In this document: positions 20,164-30,966 of the stretch, piece by piece
How the letters are laid out: the number at the start of each line of letters is the position of its first letter
How positions within the stretch are numbered: the first letter of the stretch is position 1
From: Sphingomonas sp.
GTDB lineage: Bacteria; Pseudomonadota; Alphaproteobacteria; Sphingomonadales; Sphingomonadaceae
Reading direction: 5' to 3'
DNA: 64,000 nt
NCBI RefSeq assembly: GCF_025363195.1
Contig: NZ_JANYEK010000079.1
Span: forward strand, 31,999 to 95,998
The notes under the pieces: model-generated
Database searches by the model: none
What the model saw: the letters and a program-made list of their open reading frames with translations, nothing else
Told to the model about the DNA's origin: nothing
Translations under genes and position numbers: made by a program

Positions 20164-22401
20164 TCAGGCTTCCGGTAGCGCGGCGTCCTGCATCAGTGCG
20201 GGAAAGAAGCCTTCATGTGCGCTGCGCAGCGCATCCAGTGTCACGACATCGTCGCGATTGGGGCGTTCGAAGATCAGGCGCTTGCCGCCAGTGCGGCCCA
20301 TCGGCTCCGCCTCGACCCCGGCGGCGTGCGCGGCGCCGAGAAAATCCATCAGCGCGCTGTCCTCGACCGTGACGATATAGACGCCCTGATCCTCGGCGAA
20401 GAAGCTGTGCGCGCAATCGAACGGCTGCTTGCGATCGATCATCGCGCCGATCCCGCCGGCCAGCGCCATTTCGGCGATCGTCACCGCGACGCCGCCGTCG
20501 GACACGTCGTGCACGGCGGTCAGTTGGCCGAGCGTGATGGCCTCGCGGATCAGGTCGCCCGCCTTGCGTTCATGGTCGAGATCGACGCGCGGCGGCGGGC
20601 CTTCCTCGCGGCCATGACATTCGCGTAACCACAGCGTCTGGCCGAGATCGCCGCGCCGCGTGCCCACGGCGAGGATGACGTCGCCAGTGCCCTTGAAGGC
20701 GATCGTCGCGCTCTTCGACCAGTCGGCGAGCAGGCCGACGCCGCCGATTGCGGGGGTAGGGAGGATGGCCGAGCCGCCGCCGGTCGCCTTGCTTTCGTTG
20801 TACAGGCTGACGTTGCCTGACACGATCGGGAAGTCGAGCGCGAGGCAGGCTGCACTCATCCCTTCGAGGCAACCGACGATCTGGCCCATGATCTCGGGGC
20901 GTTGCGGGTTGGCGAAGTTGAGACAGTTGGTCACGGCGAGCGGCGTCGCGCCGACTGCGCTGAGATTGCGCCACGCCTCGGCCACCGCCTGCTTGCCGCC
21001 TTCGACCGGGTCGGCAAAGCAGTAGCGCGGCGTGCAGTCGGTCGTCATGGCAAGGCCCTTGGGCGTGCCGTGGACGCGCACCACCGCCGCATCGCCGCCC
21101 GGGCGCTGCACGGTGTCGCCGCCGACCATGTGGTCGTATTGCTCCCAGATCCAGCGGCGCGATGCGATGTCGGGCGAGCCCATCAGCGTCAGCAGGTCGG
21201 CAGCGATATCCTTGCTTTCGGGCACATCCACCAGCGCCTTGGCTGGCGGAGTCGGGACGTGCGGCCGATCGTAGAGTGGCGCATCGTCAGCGAGCGGGCC
21301 GAGCGGGATGTCGGCGATCGTCTCGCCTTTCCACTTCAACACCATCCGGCCGGTTTCGGTGACATGGCCGATAACGGCAAAATCCAGTTCCCATTTGCGG
21401 AAGATCGCCTCGGCGAAATCCTCGCGGCCGGGCTTCAGGACCATCAGCATGCGCTCCTGCGATTCGGAGAGCATCATCTCGTAGGGTGTCATGCCGGTTT
21501 CGCGCTGCGGCACATCGTCCATGATCAGTTCGATGCCGACGCCGCCCTTGCTCGCCATCTCGACCGAGGAGGAGGTGAGGCCCGCCGCGCCCATATCCTG
21601 AATGGCGACGATCGCGTCGCTGGACATGAGTTCGAGGCACGCCTCGATCAACAATTTCTCGGTGAACGGATCGCCGACCTGCACGGTCGGGCGCTTGGCC
21701 TCGGCATCCTCACCGAAATCGGCGCTCGCCATCGTCGCGCCGTGAATGCCGTCGCGGCCCGTCTTGGCGCCGACATAGACGATTGAATTGCCCACGCCGC
21801 TGGCCGCCGAATAGAAGATCTTGTCCTGATCGGCGACGCCCACCGTCATCGCGTTGACCAGGATGTTGCCGTCATACGCCTTGTGGAAATTCACCTCGCC
21901 GCCGACCGTCGGTACGCCGACGCAATTGCCATAGCCGCCGATGCCGTGGACGACGCCGGCGATCAGATGCTTCATCTTCGGGTGATCGGGCGAGCCGAAG
22001 CGCAGCGCGTTGAGATTGGCGATCGGACGCGCGCCCATCGTGAACACATCGCGCAGGATGCCGCCGACTCCGGTCGCCGCGCCCTGATAGGGTTCGATAT
22101 AGGACGGGTGGTTGTGGCTCTCCATCTTGAAGATCGCTGCTTGGGGTTTTCCGTCAGGTCCGGGGCCGATGTCGATGACGCCGGCATTCTCGCCGGGGCC
22201 GCAGATCACCTGCGGGCCGGTGGTCGGCAGCTTTTTCAGATGGATACGGCTGGATTTATACGAGCAATGTTCCGACCACATGACCGAGAATATGCCCAGT
22301 TCGGTGATGTTCGGCTCGCGCCCCATCGCGTGCAGCACGCGCTGATATTCTTCCGGGGACAGGCCGTGTTCGGCGACGATCTCTGGTGTGATCTGGCTCA
22401 T
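20164..22401 (-). CDS. purL: Phosphoribosylformylglycinamidine synthase subunit PurL
   Basis: 745 aa; '[22 protein letters not shown]', '[37 protein letters not shown]', '[16 protein letters not shown]'. Confidence 0.98.
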   Translation of the reverse strand: MSQITPEIVAEHGLSPEEYQRVLHAMGREPNITELGIFSVMWSEHCSYKSSRIHLKKLPTTGPQVICGPGENAGVIDIGPGPDGKPQAAIFKMESHNHPSYIEPYQGAATGVGGILRDVFTMGARPIANLNALRFGSPDHPKMKHLIAGVVHGIGGYGNCVGVPTVGGEVNFHKAYDGNILVNAMTVGVADQDKIFYSAASGVGNSIVYVGAKTGRDGIHGATMASADFGEDAEAKRPTVQVGDPFTEKLLIEACLELMSSDAIVAIQDMGAAGLTSSSVEMASKGGVGIELIMDDVPQRETGMTPYEMMLSESQERMLMVLKPGREDFAEAIFRKWELDFAVIGHVTETGRMVLKWKGETIADIPLGPLADDAPLYDRPHVPTPPAKALVDVPESKDIAADLLTLMGSPDIASRRWIWEQYDHMVGGDTVQRPGGDAAVVRVHGTPKGLAMTTDCTPRYCFADPVEGGKQAVAEAWRNLSAVGATPLAVTNCLNFANPQRPEIMGQIVGCLEGMSAACLALDFPIVSGNVSLYNESKATGGGSAILPTPAIGGVGLLADWSKSATIAFKGTGDVILAVGTRRGDLGQTLWLRECHGREEGPPPRVDLDHERKAGDLIREAITLGQLTAVHDVSDGGVAVTIAEMALAGGIGAMIDRKQPFDCAHSFFAEDQGVYIVTVEDSALMDFLGAAHAAGVEAEPMGRTGGKRLIFERPNRDDVVTLDALRSAHEGFFPALMQDAALPEA

Positions 22402-22525
22402 GCCCGCGCTGTAGCGAGGCGTTGGCGATCCGTCACCCCGTCGCTGGCAGCAGGCGCGTGGGAGAAAAAGAAAATTGCCACGCCGGATAACCTCGCCTTA
22501 ATTGTACGGCGGTTAGCAAGAGACC

Positions 22526-22960
22526 ATGGGCATGCACGACGAACGTCACTGGATCCGGCAGGTTCGTGCCCCCGCGCCGATATTGCGCACGACACATGGC
22601 GAGCCGCAAGCCGGGCTTTCCTGCTTGCCGGCTGCCTGGCAATGCGATCTGGCGACCGAGGAATTGCGCTGGTCCCGCGGCGTGTACGACCTGTTCGGCA
22701 TCGCGCCCGGCAGTCCGGTCGATCGGCGTTCGGCGCTGGAACTCTACACGCCCGAATCGCGCCGCACGCTCGATCGTCTGCGCGGCCTTGCGCTCGAAAC
22801 CTGCGGCAGCTTCACCTTCGAGGCGCAAATCCAGCGGCTCGACGGCAGCCTGCGCTGGATGCGGCTGAATGCCGATGTGCAGAAAAAAGATGGCCGCGCG
22901 GCTGTCCTGTACGGGACGAAGCAGGACATCACGGCGGAGATGTCCGCGCGGGGGTTCTAG
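22526..22960 (+). CDS. Stand-alone PAS (PAS_3 fold) domain protein
   Basis: 'WQCDLATEELRWSRGVYDLFGIAPGSPVDRR...FTFEAQIQRLDGSLRWMRLNADVQKKDGRAAVLYGTKQDITAE'. Confidence 0.8.
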   Translation: MGMHDERHWIRQVRAPAPILRTTHGEPQAGLSCLPAAWQCDLATEELRWSRGVYDLFGIAPGSPVDRRSALELYTPESRRTLDRLRGLALETCGSFTFEAQIQRLDGSLRWMRLNADVQKKDGRAAVLYGTKQDITAEMSARGF

Positions 22961-23291
22961 AGGATCGCGCGCACCAATTCCGGTGGACGGCCAAGCCGGA
23001 CACCCTTTTCCGTCTCGACCAACGGCCGCTCGATCAGGATCGGGTCGGCGATCATGGCATCGAGCACGGCATCGTCATCCGCACCGCTTATAGTCTTAGC
23101 CTTGTCTTCCGCCTTTCGCAGGCCATCGCGCGGCGTCATATCGGCGCGGGTGTATAAGGCCGCCAGCTTGGCGCGCGTCGGCGGGTGCTTGAGATAGTCG
23201 ATGACCTCCACCTCGAGCCCCGCCGTCGCATTCAGGATCGCCAGTGTCTCACGCGATTTGGAACAGCGGGAATTGTGCCAGATCGTCGCCT

Positions 23292-23295
<4 letters not shown>
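22957..23295 (-). CDS. ArsC/Spx-family arsenate reductase-like protein
   Basis: '[20 protein letters not shown]...[26 protein letters not shown]'; GTG start overlaps the accC stop (GTGA). Confidence 0.85.
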
Positions 23296-24650
<1,355 letters not shown>

Positions 24651-24662
24651 GAGCAAATCCAT

Positions 24663-24729
24663 CCGTTCGTGCTGAGCTTGTCGAAGCACATGCCCCGAAC
24701 ACGCCCTGCGACAGGCTCAGGACGAACGG
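24663..24729. repeat. REP-like inverted repeat (CCGTTCGT...ACGAACGG) between accB and accC
   Basis: CCGTTCGTGCTGAGCTTGTCGAAG...CGACAGGCTCAGGACGAACGG; imperfect palindrome in the intercistronic gap. Confidence 0.7.
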
Positions 24730-24740
24730 TATTTTTAGAG

Positions 24741-25217
24741 TCATTCTACCACGACAAGTGGCTGGTCGAACTCGACCGGCTGCTTGTCCTGCACCAGGAT
24801 CGCGGTGACGATGCCGGCGCTCGGCGCGACGATCGGGTTCATCACCTTCATCGCCTCGACGATCAGCAACGTCGCGCCCGCCGCGACCTTGTCGCCGACC
24901 GAGATGAACGGCTTGGCGCTGGGATCGGACGACAGATACACGGTGCCGACCATCGGCGATTTCACCGCATCGGCCGTGCTCGCCGGGGCGGGTGCTCCGG
25001 CTTCGACCGCGGCGGTGGCGGGGGCGGCTGCCATCGGCGCGGCGGCATATTGCAGCGGCGCGGCGGCGACGGCGGCGGCCTTGCGCGCGATACGAATCTT
25101 GCGCCCGCCATCCTCGACTTCGATCTCGGTCAGCGAGGTATCGTCGAGCAATTGCGCGAGCTGACGCACCAGGTCGACATCGATCCGCATGGCATCTTCG
25201 TTGGTATTGTCGGTCAT
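24741..25217 (-). CDS. accB: Acetyl-CoA carboxylase biotin carboxyl carrier protein
   Basis: '[45 protein letters not shown]' (EAMKVMN biotinylation site). Confidence 0.97.
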   Translation of the reverse strand: MTDNTNEDAMRIDVDLVRQLAQLLDDTSLTEIEVEDGGRKIRIARKAAAVAAAPLQYAAAPMAAAPATAAVEAGAPAPASTADAVKSPMVGTVYLSSDPSAKPFISVGDKVAAGATLLIVEAMKVMNPIVAPSAGIVTAILVQDKQPVEFDQPLVVVE

Positions 25218-25283
25218 GCGACCCTGAACTCCTTCTACGGGATCCATACTGTTGTATCCGTCCCTTATACGGCCCGCCTCCTG

Positions 25284-25718
25284 TCAGAGACGCGCGGCGG
25301 CTTCAAGCGCAAGGACATAGGAAAGTGCGCCGAACCCGGCGATAACGCCCTTGGCTGCGCGGCTGATATGGCTGCGATGGCGGAAGCTTTCGCGTGCATG
25401 CGGGTTGGACAGGTGCACTTCGATCACCGGCGTGACGACCGCCTTCATCGCATCGAGGATCGCGATCGAGGTGTGCGTATAGGCCCCGGCATTCAGGATC
25501 ACGGCCTTGGCACCCTCGGCCTGCGCCTCGTGCAGCCAATCGACGATATGCCCTTCATGGTTTGACTGGCGCATGTCGATCTTCAGATCGAGATCGCGTG
25601 CGCGATCCTCCAGCATGCCGGCGATATCGTCGAGCGTGTCGTGCCCGTAGATATCGGGCTCGCGCAGGCCGAGCAGGTTCAGGTTCGGGCCGTTGAGGAC
25701 GTAGATGGTATCGGGCAA
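25284..25718 (-). CDS. aroQ: Type II 3-dehydroquinate dehydratase
   Basis: '[25 protein letters not shown]...[16 protein letters not shown]...[14 protein letters not shown]'. Confidence 0.97.
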   Translation of the reverse strand: MPDTIYVLNGPNLNLLGLREPDIYGHDTLDDIAGMLEDRARDLDLKIDMRQSNHEGHIVDWLHEAQAEGAKAVILNAGAYTHTSIAILDAMKAVVTPVIEVHLSNPHARESFRHRSHISRAAKGVIAGFGALSYVLALEAAARL

Positions 25719-25782
25719 AGCGAATGGCCTTTCGGTTGCGACCCGGCATGTGCGGCCTATATCGCGTCTGTCACTCCTTTAC

Positions 25783-25853
25783 CCGTTCGTGTCGAGCGAA
25801 GTCGAGACACGGGTTCCGGGGACTGGCTTCTCGACTTCGCTCGAAGCGAACGG
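25783..25853. repeat. REP-like inverted repeat (CCGTTCGTGTCGAGCGAAGTCGAG...CTCGACTTCGCTCGAAGCGAACGG)
   Basis: Long imperfect palindrome between aroQ and thiSG; a different family from the element at 24663. Confidence 0.75.
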
Positions 25854-25865
25854 CAAGGGATAAAG

Positions 25866-26897
25866 ATGAATTCCGACAATACCGTATCGATCCGCGTCAA
25901 CGGCGAACATCGCCGTATAACCGCTGGCCTGACGATCGCGCAGCTTGCCGCCGATCTCGGTCTGGTGCCGGAGAAAGTGGCGGTGGAGCGTAATCTGGAG
26001 ATCGTACCGCGTTCGACCTTGGGCGAAGTCATGGTCGAGGATGGCGACGAACTGGAGATCGTGCATTTCGTCGGGGGTGGCGACCATCCGGTCGCGGGCG
26101 GCGGCGGCGGCCATGCCCACGCGGTCAAGCCCGACACCTGGACGGTGGCAGGCAACACGTTCACCTCGCGGCTGATCGTCGGCACCGGCAAATACAAGGA
26201 TTTCGCGCAGAACGCCGCCGCCGTCGAAGCCTCGGGCGCGGAGATCGTCACCGTGGCGGTGCGGCGGGTGAACGTGCTGGATCGCAACGCGCCGATGCTG
26301 ACCGATTTCATCGATCCCAAGAAGATCACCTATCTGCCGAACACCGCGGGCTGTTTCGATGCCGAATCCGCGATCCGTACGCTGCGCCTGGCGCGCGAAG
26401 CGGGCGGCTGGGATCTGGTCAAGCTGGAGGTGCTGGGCGAGGCGAAGACGCTGTATCCGGACATGGTCGAGACGCTCAGGGCGTGCGAAATCCTCTCGAA
26501 CGAGGGCTTCAAGCCGATGGTCTATTGCGTCGACGATCCGATTGCGGCGAAACGGCTGGAGAATGTCGGTGCGGTGGCGATCATGCCGCTGGGTGCGCCG
26601 ATCGGATCGGGTCTGGGCATCCAGAACCGCGTGACGATCCGCCTGATCGTCGAGGGTGCGAGCGTGCCGGTGCTGGTCGATGCCGGGGTCGGCACCGCGT
26701 CGGACGCGGCGGCGGCGATGGAGTTGGGATGTGATGGCGTGCTGATGAACACCGCGATTGCCGAGGCGAAAGACCCGATCCTGATGGCGGCGGCGATGAA
26801 GGCGGGCGTCGAGGCGGGCCGCATGGCGTATCTGGCGGGGCGGATGGGCAAGCGCCTGTATGCCGACCCGTCGAGCCCGCTCAGCGGGCTGATCTGA
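25866..26897 (+). CDS. thiG: Fused sulfur carrier protein ThiS - thiazole synthase ThiG
   Basis: N-terminal ThiS '[27 protein letters not shown]...[35 protein letters not shown]', Gly/His linker, then ThiG '[14 protein letters not shown]...[40 protein letters not shown]'. Confidence 0.95.
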   Translation: MNSDNTVSIRVNGEHRRITAGLTIAQLAADLGLVPEKVAVERNLEIVPRSTLGEVMVEDGDELEIVHFVGGGDHPVAGGGGGHAHAVKPDTWTVAGNTFTSRLIVGTGKYKDFAQNAAAVEASGAEIVTVAVRRVNVLDRNAPMLTDFIDPKKITYLPNTAGCFDAESAIRTLRLAREAGGWDLVKLEVLGEAKTLYPDMVETLRACEILSNEGFKPMVYCVDDPIAAKRLENVGAVAIMPLGAPIGSGLGIQNRVTIRLIVEGASVPVLVDAGVGTASDAAAAMELGCDGVLMNTAIAEAKDPILMAAAMKAGVEAGRMAYLAGRMGKRLYADPSSPLSGLI

Positions 26898-27679
26898 TGC
26901 GCGCGTCGCTCGCGCTGGTGGGGATGCTTGGTGCCTGTGGCGCTGCACCCCCGCCGCCGACCGCTGCGCACGACGCTGCCAAGGCGCTTAGGGCCGACGC
27001 GCCCAAGGCTAACGTTGTCGCGCTGAACCTGAAGGCGAAAGACGGTGTCACCGTCTACGGCACGCTGTACCGCGCGGCCAAGCCCCGGGCGGTGATCCTG
27101 CTGTTTCATCAGGCCGGGTCGGGCAAGGGCGAATATGTGTCGATCGCCCCGCGCCTGGTCGCGGCGGGCTACACCGCTTTAGCGATCGATCAGCGCGCCG
27201 GGGCCACGCTCTATGGCAAGAACGAAACCGCCGCCGCTCTGGGCAAGGAGGCTGGCTACCTCGATGCCCGACCCGATCTTCAGGCCGCGCTCGACTGGGC
27301 GGAGACGCAGAAGTTGCCGGTGATCCTATGGGGATCGAGCTATTCCTCCGCGCTGATCTTTCCGCTCGCGGCGAACAATCCCGGCACGGTGCGGGCTTTG
27401 CTCAGCTTCTCGCCCGGCGAATATTTCGACGGCGCGCTGGCCATCGGTCCGGCTGCGGGCAAGGTGACGGTGCCGGTATTCGTTACCACCGCGGGAACGC
27501 CTGCTGAAATCGCCACGGCTCAATCGATCGTTGCGGCGATCCCGCCCGGTAAGGCCATCGTCTATGTGCCCAAAGCCGGGGTCCACGGTTCTTCAACGCT
27601 GATCGCGACGAAGAACCCGGCAGGCGCGGAAGCCAATTGGCGGGCCGTGTTCGCGTTCCTCAAGGCCGTCGCCCCTTAG
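26897..27679 (+). CDS. Alpha/beta hydrolase (dienelactone hydrolase-like), secreted/lipoprotein-like
   Basis: '[15 protein letters not shown]' lipobox-like; 'AVILLFHQAGSGKGEY', 'ILWGSSYSSALIF'. Confidence 0.8.
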   Translation: MRASLALVGMLGACGAAPPPPTAAHDAAKALRADAPKANVVALNLKAKDGVTVYGTLYRAAKPRAVILLFHQAGSGKGEYVSIAPRLVAAGYTALAIDQRAGATLYGKNETAAALGKEAGYLDARPDLQAALDWAETQKLPVILWGSSYSSALIFPLAANNPGTVRALLSFSPGEYFDGALAIGPAAGKVTVPVFVTTAGTPAEIATAQSIVAAIPPGKAIVYVPKAGVHGSSTLIATKNPAGAEANWRAVFAFLKAVAP

Positions 27680-27703
27680 CAGCGTAGTTTTGGCAGCGGT
27701 CCC

Positions 27704-28159
27704 TCAGCAGTGGCGGGCGATCTTCAGTCCGCGCAGGAAACCGCGGCGCGCATAGCCTGCGCTGATCGCCGTATCGAGCCGGCGCTGCGCCGAGGCGGCG
27801 CCCGACACTTCACGCACGACGCCGCGGAACGGGATCAGGGAATTGACCACGGCGCGTCCGCCGACTTCGGCGATGCCCGCGCGGGGCGACGAACTGCCGG
27901 AATCCAGATCGGGGCCGAGCGACTTGGTTAGGCTGACGATCGCGCTGTTGATCTGCCCGCAACTCGTCAGTGTGGCATAGGGTGCGCGCGCGGCAGCGGC
28001 CAGCACCGGCGGGATGGAGATTCTGGCGATGCCCACATCGCGCGCCGGTTGGCTGGCGATATTGCCGGCGACTTTTATGTCGCTTTTCTTCTCTTGCGCC
28101 TGTGCCGTTACCGAAAGACCCAGGGCGAGAACGACAAGGGCGGATTTTTTTGAGATCAT
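27704..28159 (-). CDS. Hypothetical secreted protein
   Basis: 'MISKKSALVVLALGLSVTAQAQEKK' signal peptide; no family recognised. Confidence 0.6.
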   Translation of the reverse strand: MISKKSALVVLALGLSVTAQAQEKKSDIKVAGNIASQPARDVGIARISIPPVLAAAARAPYATLTSCGQINSAIVSLTKSLGPDLDSGSSSPRAGIAEVGGRAVVNSLIPFRGVVREVSGAASAQRRLDTAISAGYARRGFLRGLKIARHC

Positions 28160-28325
28160 GAAAGCGGTTCCCGATTGAGCCATGAACGCCGCAACGCACG
28201 GGACCATGATTGGACGCATTTCGTCGTCATGCGCAAGGGCAATGCCACGCAGTAGCCAACTGATGGGTGGATTCCAGCAGGTCGATCCCAAAATTCTGGT
28301 TGCGAACCGATCGATATCTTCGCGG

Positions 28326-28967
28326 CTACCAGCGCAGCGCGCGCGGCCCGATCAATGCGCCGATCATCGTCGTCACTGCGATGCCGCAGGAATACCATAT
28401 CAGGACGAATGTCGCCGAAACCTCGGTGCAGGCCAGCGCATAGATCGCCGCCGCCGCCGTGCCCGCGACCAGCCCCGCCGTCATGCCGGCGCGGCGCAGG
28501 TGAACCGGGGCCTGCCGTCGGACCGCCCACAGCAGACCAGCGAGGATCGGCAGCGACAGCACGGCGATCCGCGCCGGGCATTGCCGCCAGCTGCCGCCGA
28601 ACACCAGTTCCGGCAAGCTGGTCGATGATGCCAGCGCGATCTGCGCGATCGCGAGGATGCCGAGCAGCACCATCGGCACCGCGACCAGCCGTGCGATCCG
28701 TTGCTTGCCGCGATCCGGCCGGGCCAGTTGGTCGGCCACGACGAAAGCCGGAACGCCGATCGCCGCGACGAAGGCGAGCTTCATCAATAGTGGCAACAGG
28801 TGATCGATCTGGCCGAGACCGGGCTGCACGCCGAATACGGCCAACAGGGCACCCACGGTCACGATCCCGCCGATCACGATACCGCTGGCAAGATCCTTGC
28901 GGGTCTTGTGCTGCACCATCTGCCGACTGTCGGCGGCAAGGCTGTTGATGAGGTCGGTGGTGTTCAT
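28326..28967 (-). CDS. NrsF-like (DUF1109) anti-sigma factor, six-TM
   Basis: 'MNTTDLINSLAADSRQMVQHKTRKDLASGIVIGG...' with repeated TM segments; directly downstream of an ECF sigma gene. Start placed at 28967 rather than 29039 because a promoter-like motif covers the longer start (see findings). Confidence 0.8.
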   Translation of the reverse strand: MNTTDLINSLAADSRQMVQHKTRKDLASGIVIGGIVTVGALLAVFGVQPGLGQIDHLLPLLMKLAFVAAIGVPAFVVADQLARPDRGKQRIARLVAVPMVLLGILAIAQIALASSTSLPELVFGGSWRQCPARIAVLSLPILAGLLWAVRRQAPVHLRRAGMTAGLVAGTAAAAIYALACTEVSATFVLIWYSCGIAVTTMIGALIGPRALRW

Positions 28968-29019
28968 GGGCTTCTGCGCTTTGACGAGCGGTGCGGTGCG
29001 ACGCTCTGGTTGATCATGT

Positions 29020-29045
29020 TTCGATGACGGATCGGTCATGGTTAC
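29020..29045 (-). promoter_or_regulatory. Promoter-like motif GTAACC-N16-CGAA (copy 1, toward nrsF)
   Basis: Minus strand GTAACC-atgaccgatccgtcat-CGAA overlapping the sigma-factor stop codon. Confidence 0.75.
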
Positions 29046-29632
29046 ACTTCCGCCTGATCGTCATGTTGTACGGATGCCGCAAGTCGGCCGAGACCGCGAT
29101 GGATATTTACTTTGACGAGCGACATGCTCTGGCCCGTCATCTGCGCCGCTTCCTCGATCGTGAAACCTTCGAGCTTGACCAGGCGGATGACCGTGGCCTG
29201 CGCCGGTTTCAAATGCGACAGCAATTCGTCCAGCACGATCGCGCTGGTCACCGCCGCGCCGTGATCCTCGACCCCGGCGATATTGTCATCCAACTCGTCG
29301 GTCAGTTCGCGGCTCATGCTGCGCAGCCGGTCGATCCATTTGTAGCGCGCGATCGCCGCGAGCCACGGTCGGAACGGGCGGTCGACCGAATAGGTATGCC
29401 GCTTGGTATGCACCGCAATCAGCGCCTCCTGCGCGGCATCCTCTACGGCGGCCGGCGGCAGGCGGCGGGCGTAATAGCGCCGCAACCACACGGTGATCTC
29501 GGACAACAGGCGATGATAGGCACCGCCCCCTCCCACGCTGGGGCCGGCATTGGCGGCGGCCATCAACCGGCCCCAATCGTCAACCGCATCGTCGTCCGCA
29601 ACGGGGCTCGCCATGTGTGGCATCTGCGCCAT
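29042..29632 (-). CDS. ECF-type RNA polymerase sigma factor (SigF-like by context)
   Basis: 'RYYARRLPPAAVEDAAQEALIAVHTKRHTYSVDRPFRPWLAAIARYKWIDRLRS' (region 2) and 'LSHLKPAQATVIRLVKLEGFTIEEAAQMTGQSMSLVKVNIHRGLGRLA' (region 4). Confidence 0.92.
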   Translation of the reverse strand: MAQMPHMASPVADDDAVDDWGRLMAAANAGPSVGGGGAYHRLLSEITVWLRRYYARRLPPAAVEDAAQEALIAVHTKRHTYSVDRPFRPWLAAIARYKWIDRLRSMSRELTDELDDNIAGVEDHGAAVTSAIVLDELLSHLKPAQATVIRLVKLEGFTIEEAAQMTGQSMSLVKVNIHRGLGRLAASVQHDDQAEV

Positions 29633-29814
29633 CGTCCTTCTCCGTCCTGCGCGACGATCCTCATCACCGCTGCATCCTCTCTCGGTCCGGTATCGTCCAC
29701 ATACCATGTACCAGATGTGCATGTGTTCCATGCCTGCAGCGCAGGGTGCGCAGAATTCTGGAAATATAACAGCGCGTTGAGTTTTACGAACGACGGCGGT
29801 CGAAACGGGGGACC

Positions 29815-29840
29815 GTAACCGAAGACGATTTTTCAGCGAA
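29815..29840 (+). promoter_or_regulatory. Promoter-like motif GTAACC-N16-CGAA (copy 2, toward the 43-aa ORF)
   Basis: GTAACC-gaagacgatttttcag-CGAA, 44 nt before ATG 29885. Confidence 0.75.
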
Positions 29841-29884
29841 CGTCGGGTCATGGGCCATCACGCCCAGTGCAAAGGATCGTTTTG

Positions 29885-30016
29885 ATGACTGTCGACCAAA
29901 CCCCCGCCGCCAGCCCGTTCCACGCTATGTTGCCGTTGCTCGGCACGTCCTTCGCCTTCGTCGTGCTGATCGGCGTCGGTTTCATCCTCGGCGGGTTTGC
30001 GATCATGATGAGCTGA
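29885..30016 (+). CDS. 43-aa single-pass membrane microprotein (not in the supplied ORF track)
   Basis: ATG..TGA translating to MTVDQTPAASPFHAMLPLLGTSFAFVVLIGVGFILGGFAIMMS; one long hydrophobic helix; preceded by a motif copy. Confidence 0.65.
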   Translation: MTVDQTPAASPFHAMLPLLGTSFAFVVLIGVGFILGGFAIMMS

Positions 30017-30078
30017 TTGAGCGCGCAACGTATTCCGTGTCGCTGGCCACGATCCGGCGGGTCTGTTACGGGTCCGAC

Positions 30079-30966
30079 ATGGAGATGCATCAGGTCCGCT
30101 ATTTCCTGGCGATGGCGCGGAGCCTGAATTTCACGCGCGCGGCGGAGGAATGCAACGTCACGCAACCGTCGCTGACGCGGGCGATCCAGAAGCTGGAAGA
30201 GGAACTCGGCGGGCCGCTGTTCCGGCGCGAACGGTCCCGCACCCATCTTACCGATCTCGGCCGGTTGATGCTGCCGCATCTCGAACGCACCGTCGAGGCG
30301 GCGGAGGCGGCAAAGCAGATCGCGCGCGATGTCGGCAAGGCGCAGGTCGCCGCGCTGGCTCTGGGCGTCGCGTCGTCGATCGATTCCGCCGTGCTGGAGG
30401 CGGTGATCGCCGAGGTTGCCGCGGGTCTGCCTGGCTTCGAGCTGTCGGTGACCAGCGCATCGTCAGCCGAAATCATCGAAGGCGCGCTGAGCGGCACGCT
30501 CGATCTCGTGATCGTCGAACTGCCCGATGACGGGCCGGACCGGATGGAGGCGTGGCCGCTGTTCGACCAGCTCTACTACCTCGTTACCCGCGCGGATCAT
30601 CCGCTCGCCGCGCGCGCGACGGCGAAGCTGGCCGATGCACGCGACGAACCCTTTATCGACTGGGGCGGCGATGCGGCGGAACGGCTGCTCGCGGCGGCGG
30701 GATCGGTCGGCTTCACGCCCGCCATCCCGCACCGCGCCTCCGGCCCCGATCAGGTCTGTCGCCTGATCCTCGCCGGGCTGGGCAGCGCGCTGATGCCGCC
30801 GCCGCGCGGGGACGACGGGCGGTTGCGGGCGGTGCGGCTGGAGGACGTCTCGATCTCCCGCCACGTCGTGCTATCGGCGATCAGCGGACGGCGGCGGTCG
30901 ATCGCGGCGGAGGCCTTCGTCCGTGCATCGCGTGCGCGCGACTGGAAAGGCGCCTCAGTCGTCTGA
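30079..30966 (+). CDS. LysR-family transcriptional regulator
   Basis: 'MHQVRYFLAMARSLNFTRAAEECNVTQPSLTRAIQKLEEELGGPLFRRERSRTHLTDLG'. Confidence 0.95.
   Translation: MEMHQVRYFLAMARSLNFTRAAEECNVTQPSLTRAIQKLEEELGGPLFRRERSRTHLTDLGRLMLPHLERTVEAAEAAKQIARDVGKAQVAALALGVASSIDSAVLEAVIAEVAAGLPGFELSVTSASSAEIIEGALSGTLDLVIVELPDDGPDRMEAWPLFDQLYYLVTRADHPLAARATAKLADARDEPFIDWGGDAAERLLAAAGSVGFTPAIPHRASGPDQVCRLILAGLGSALMPPPRGDDGRLRAVRLEDVSISRHVVLSAISGRRRSIAAEAFVRASRARDWKGASVV

Noticed and set aside
25741-25865. TPP riboswitch before thiSG
   Set aside because: The upstream region is occupied by a REP-like palindrome; no recognisable THI-box sequence (CUGAGA...ACCUGA...GGAACC-type) was found.
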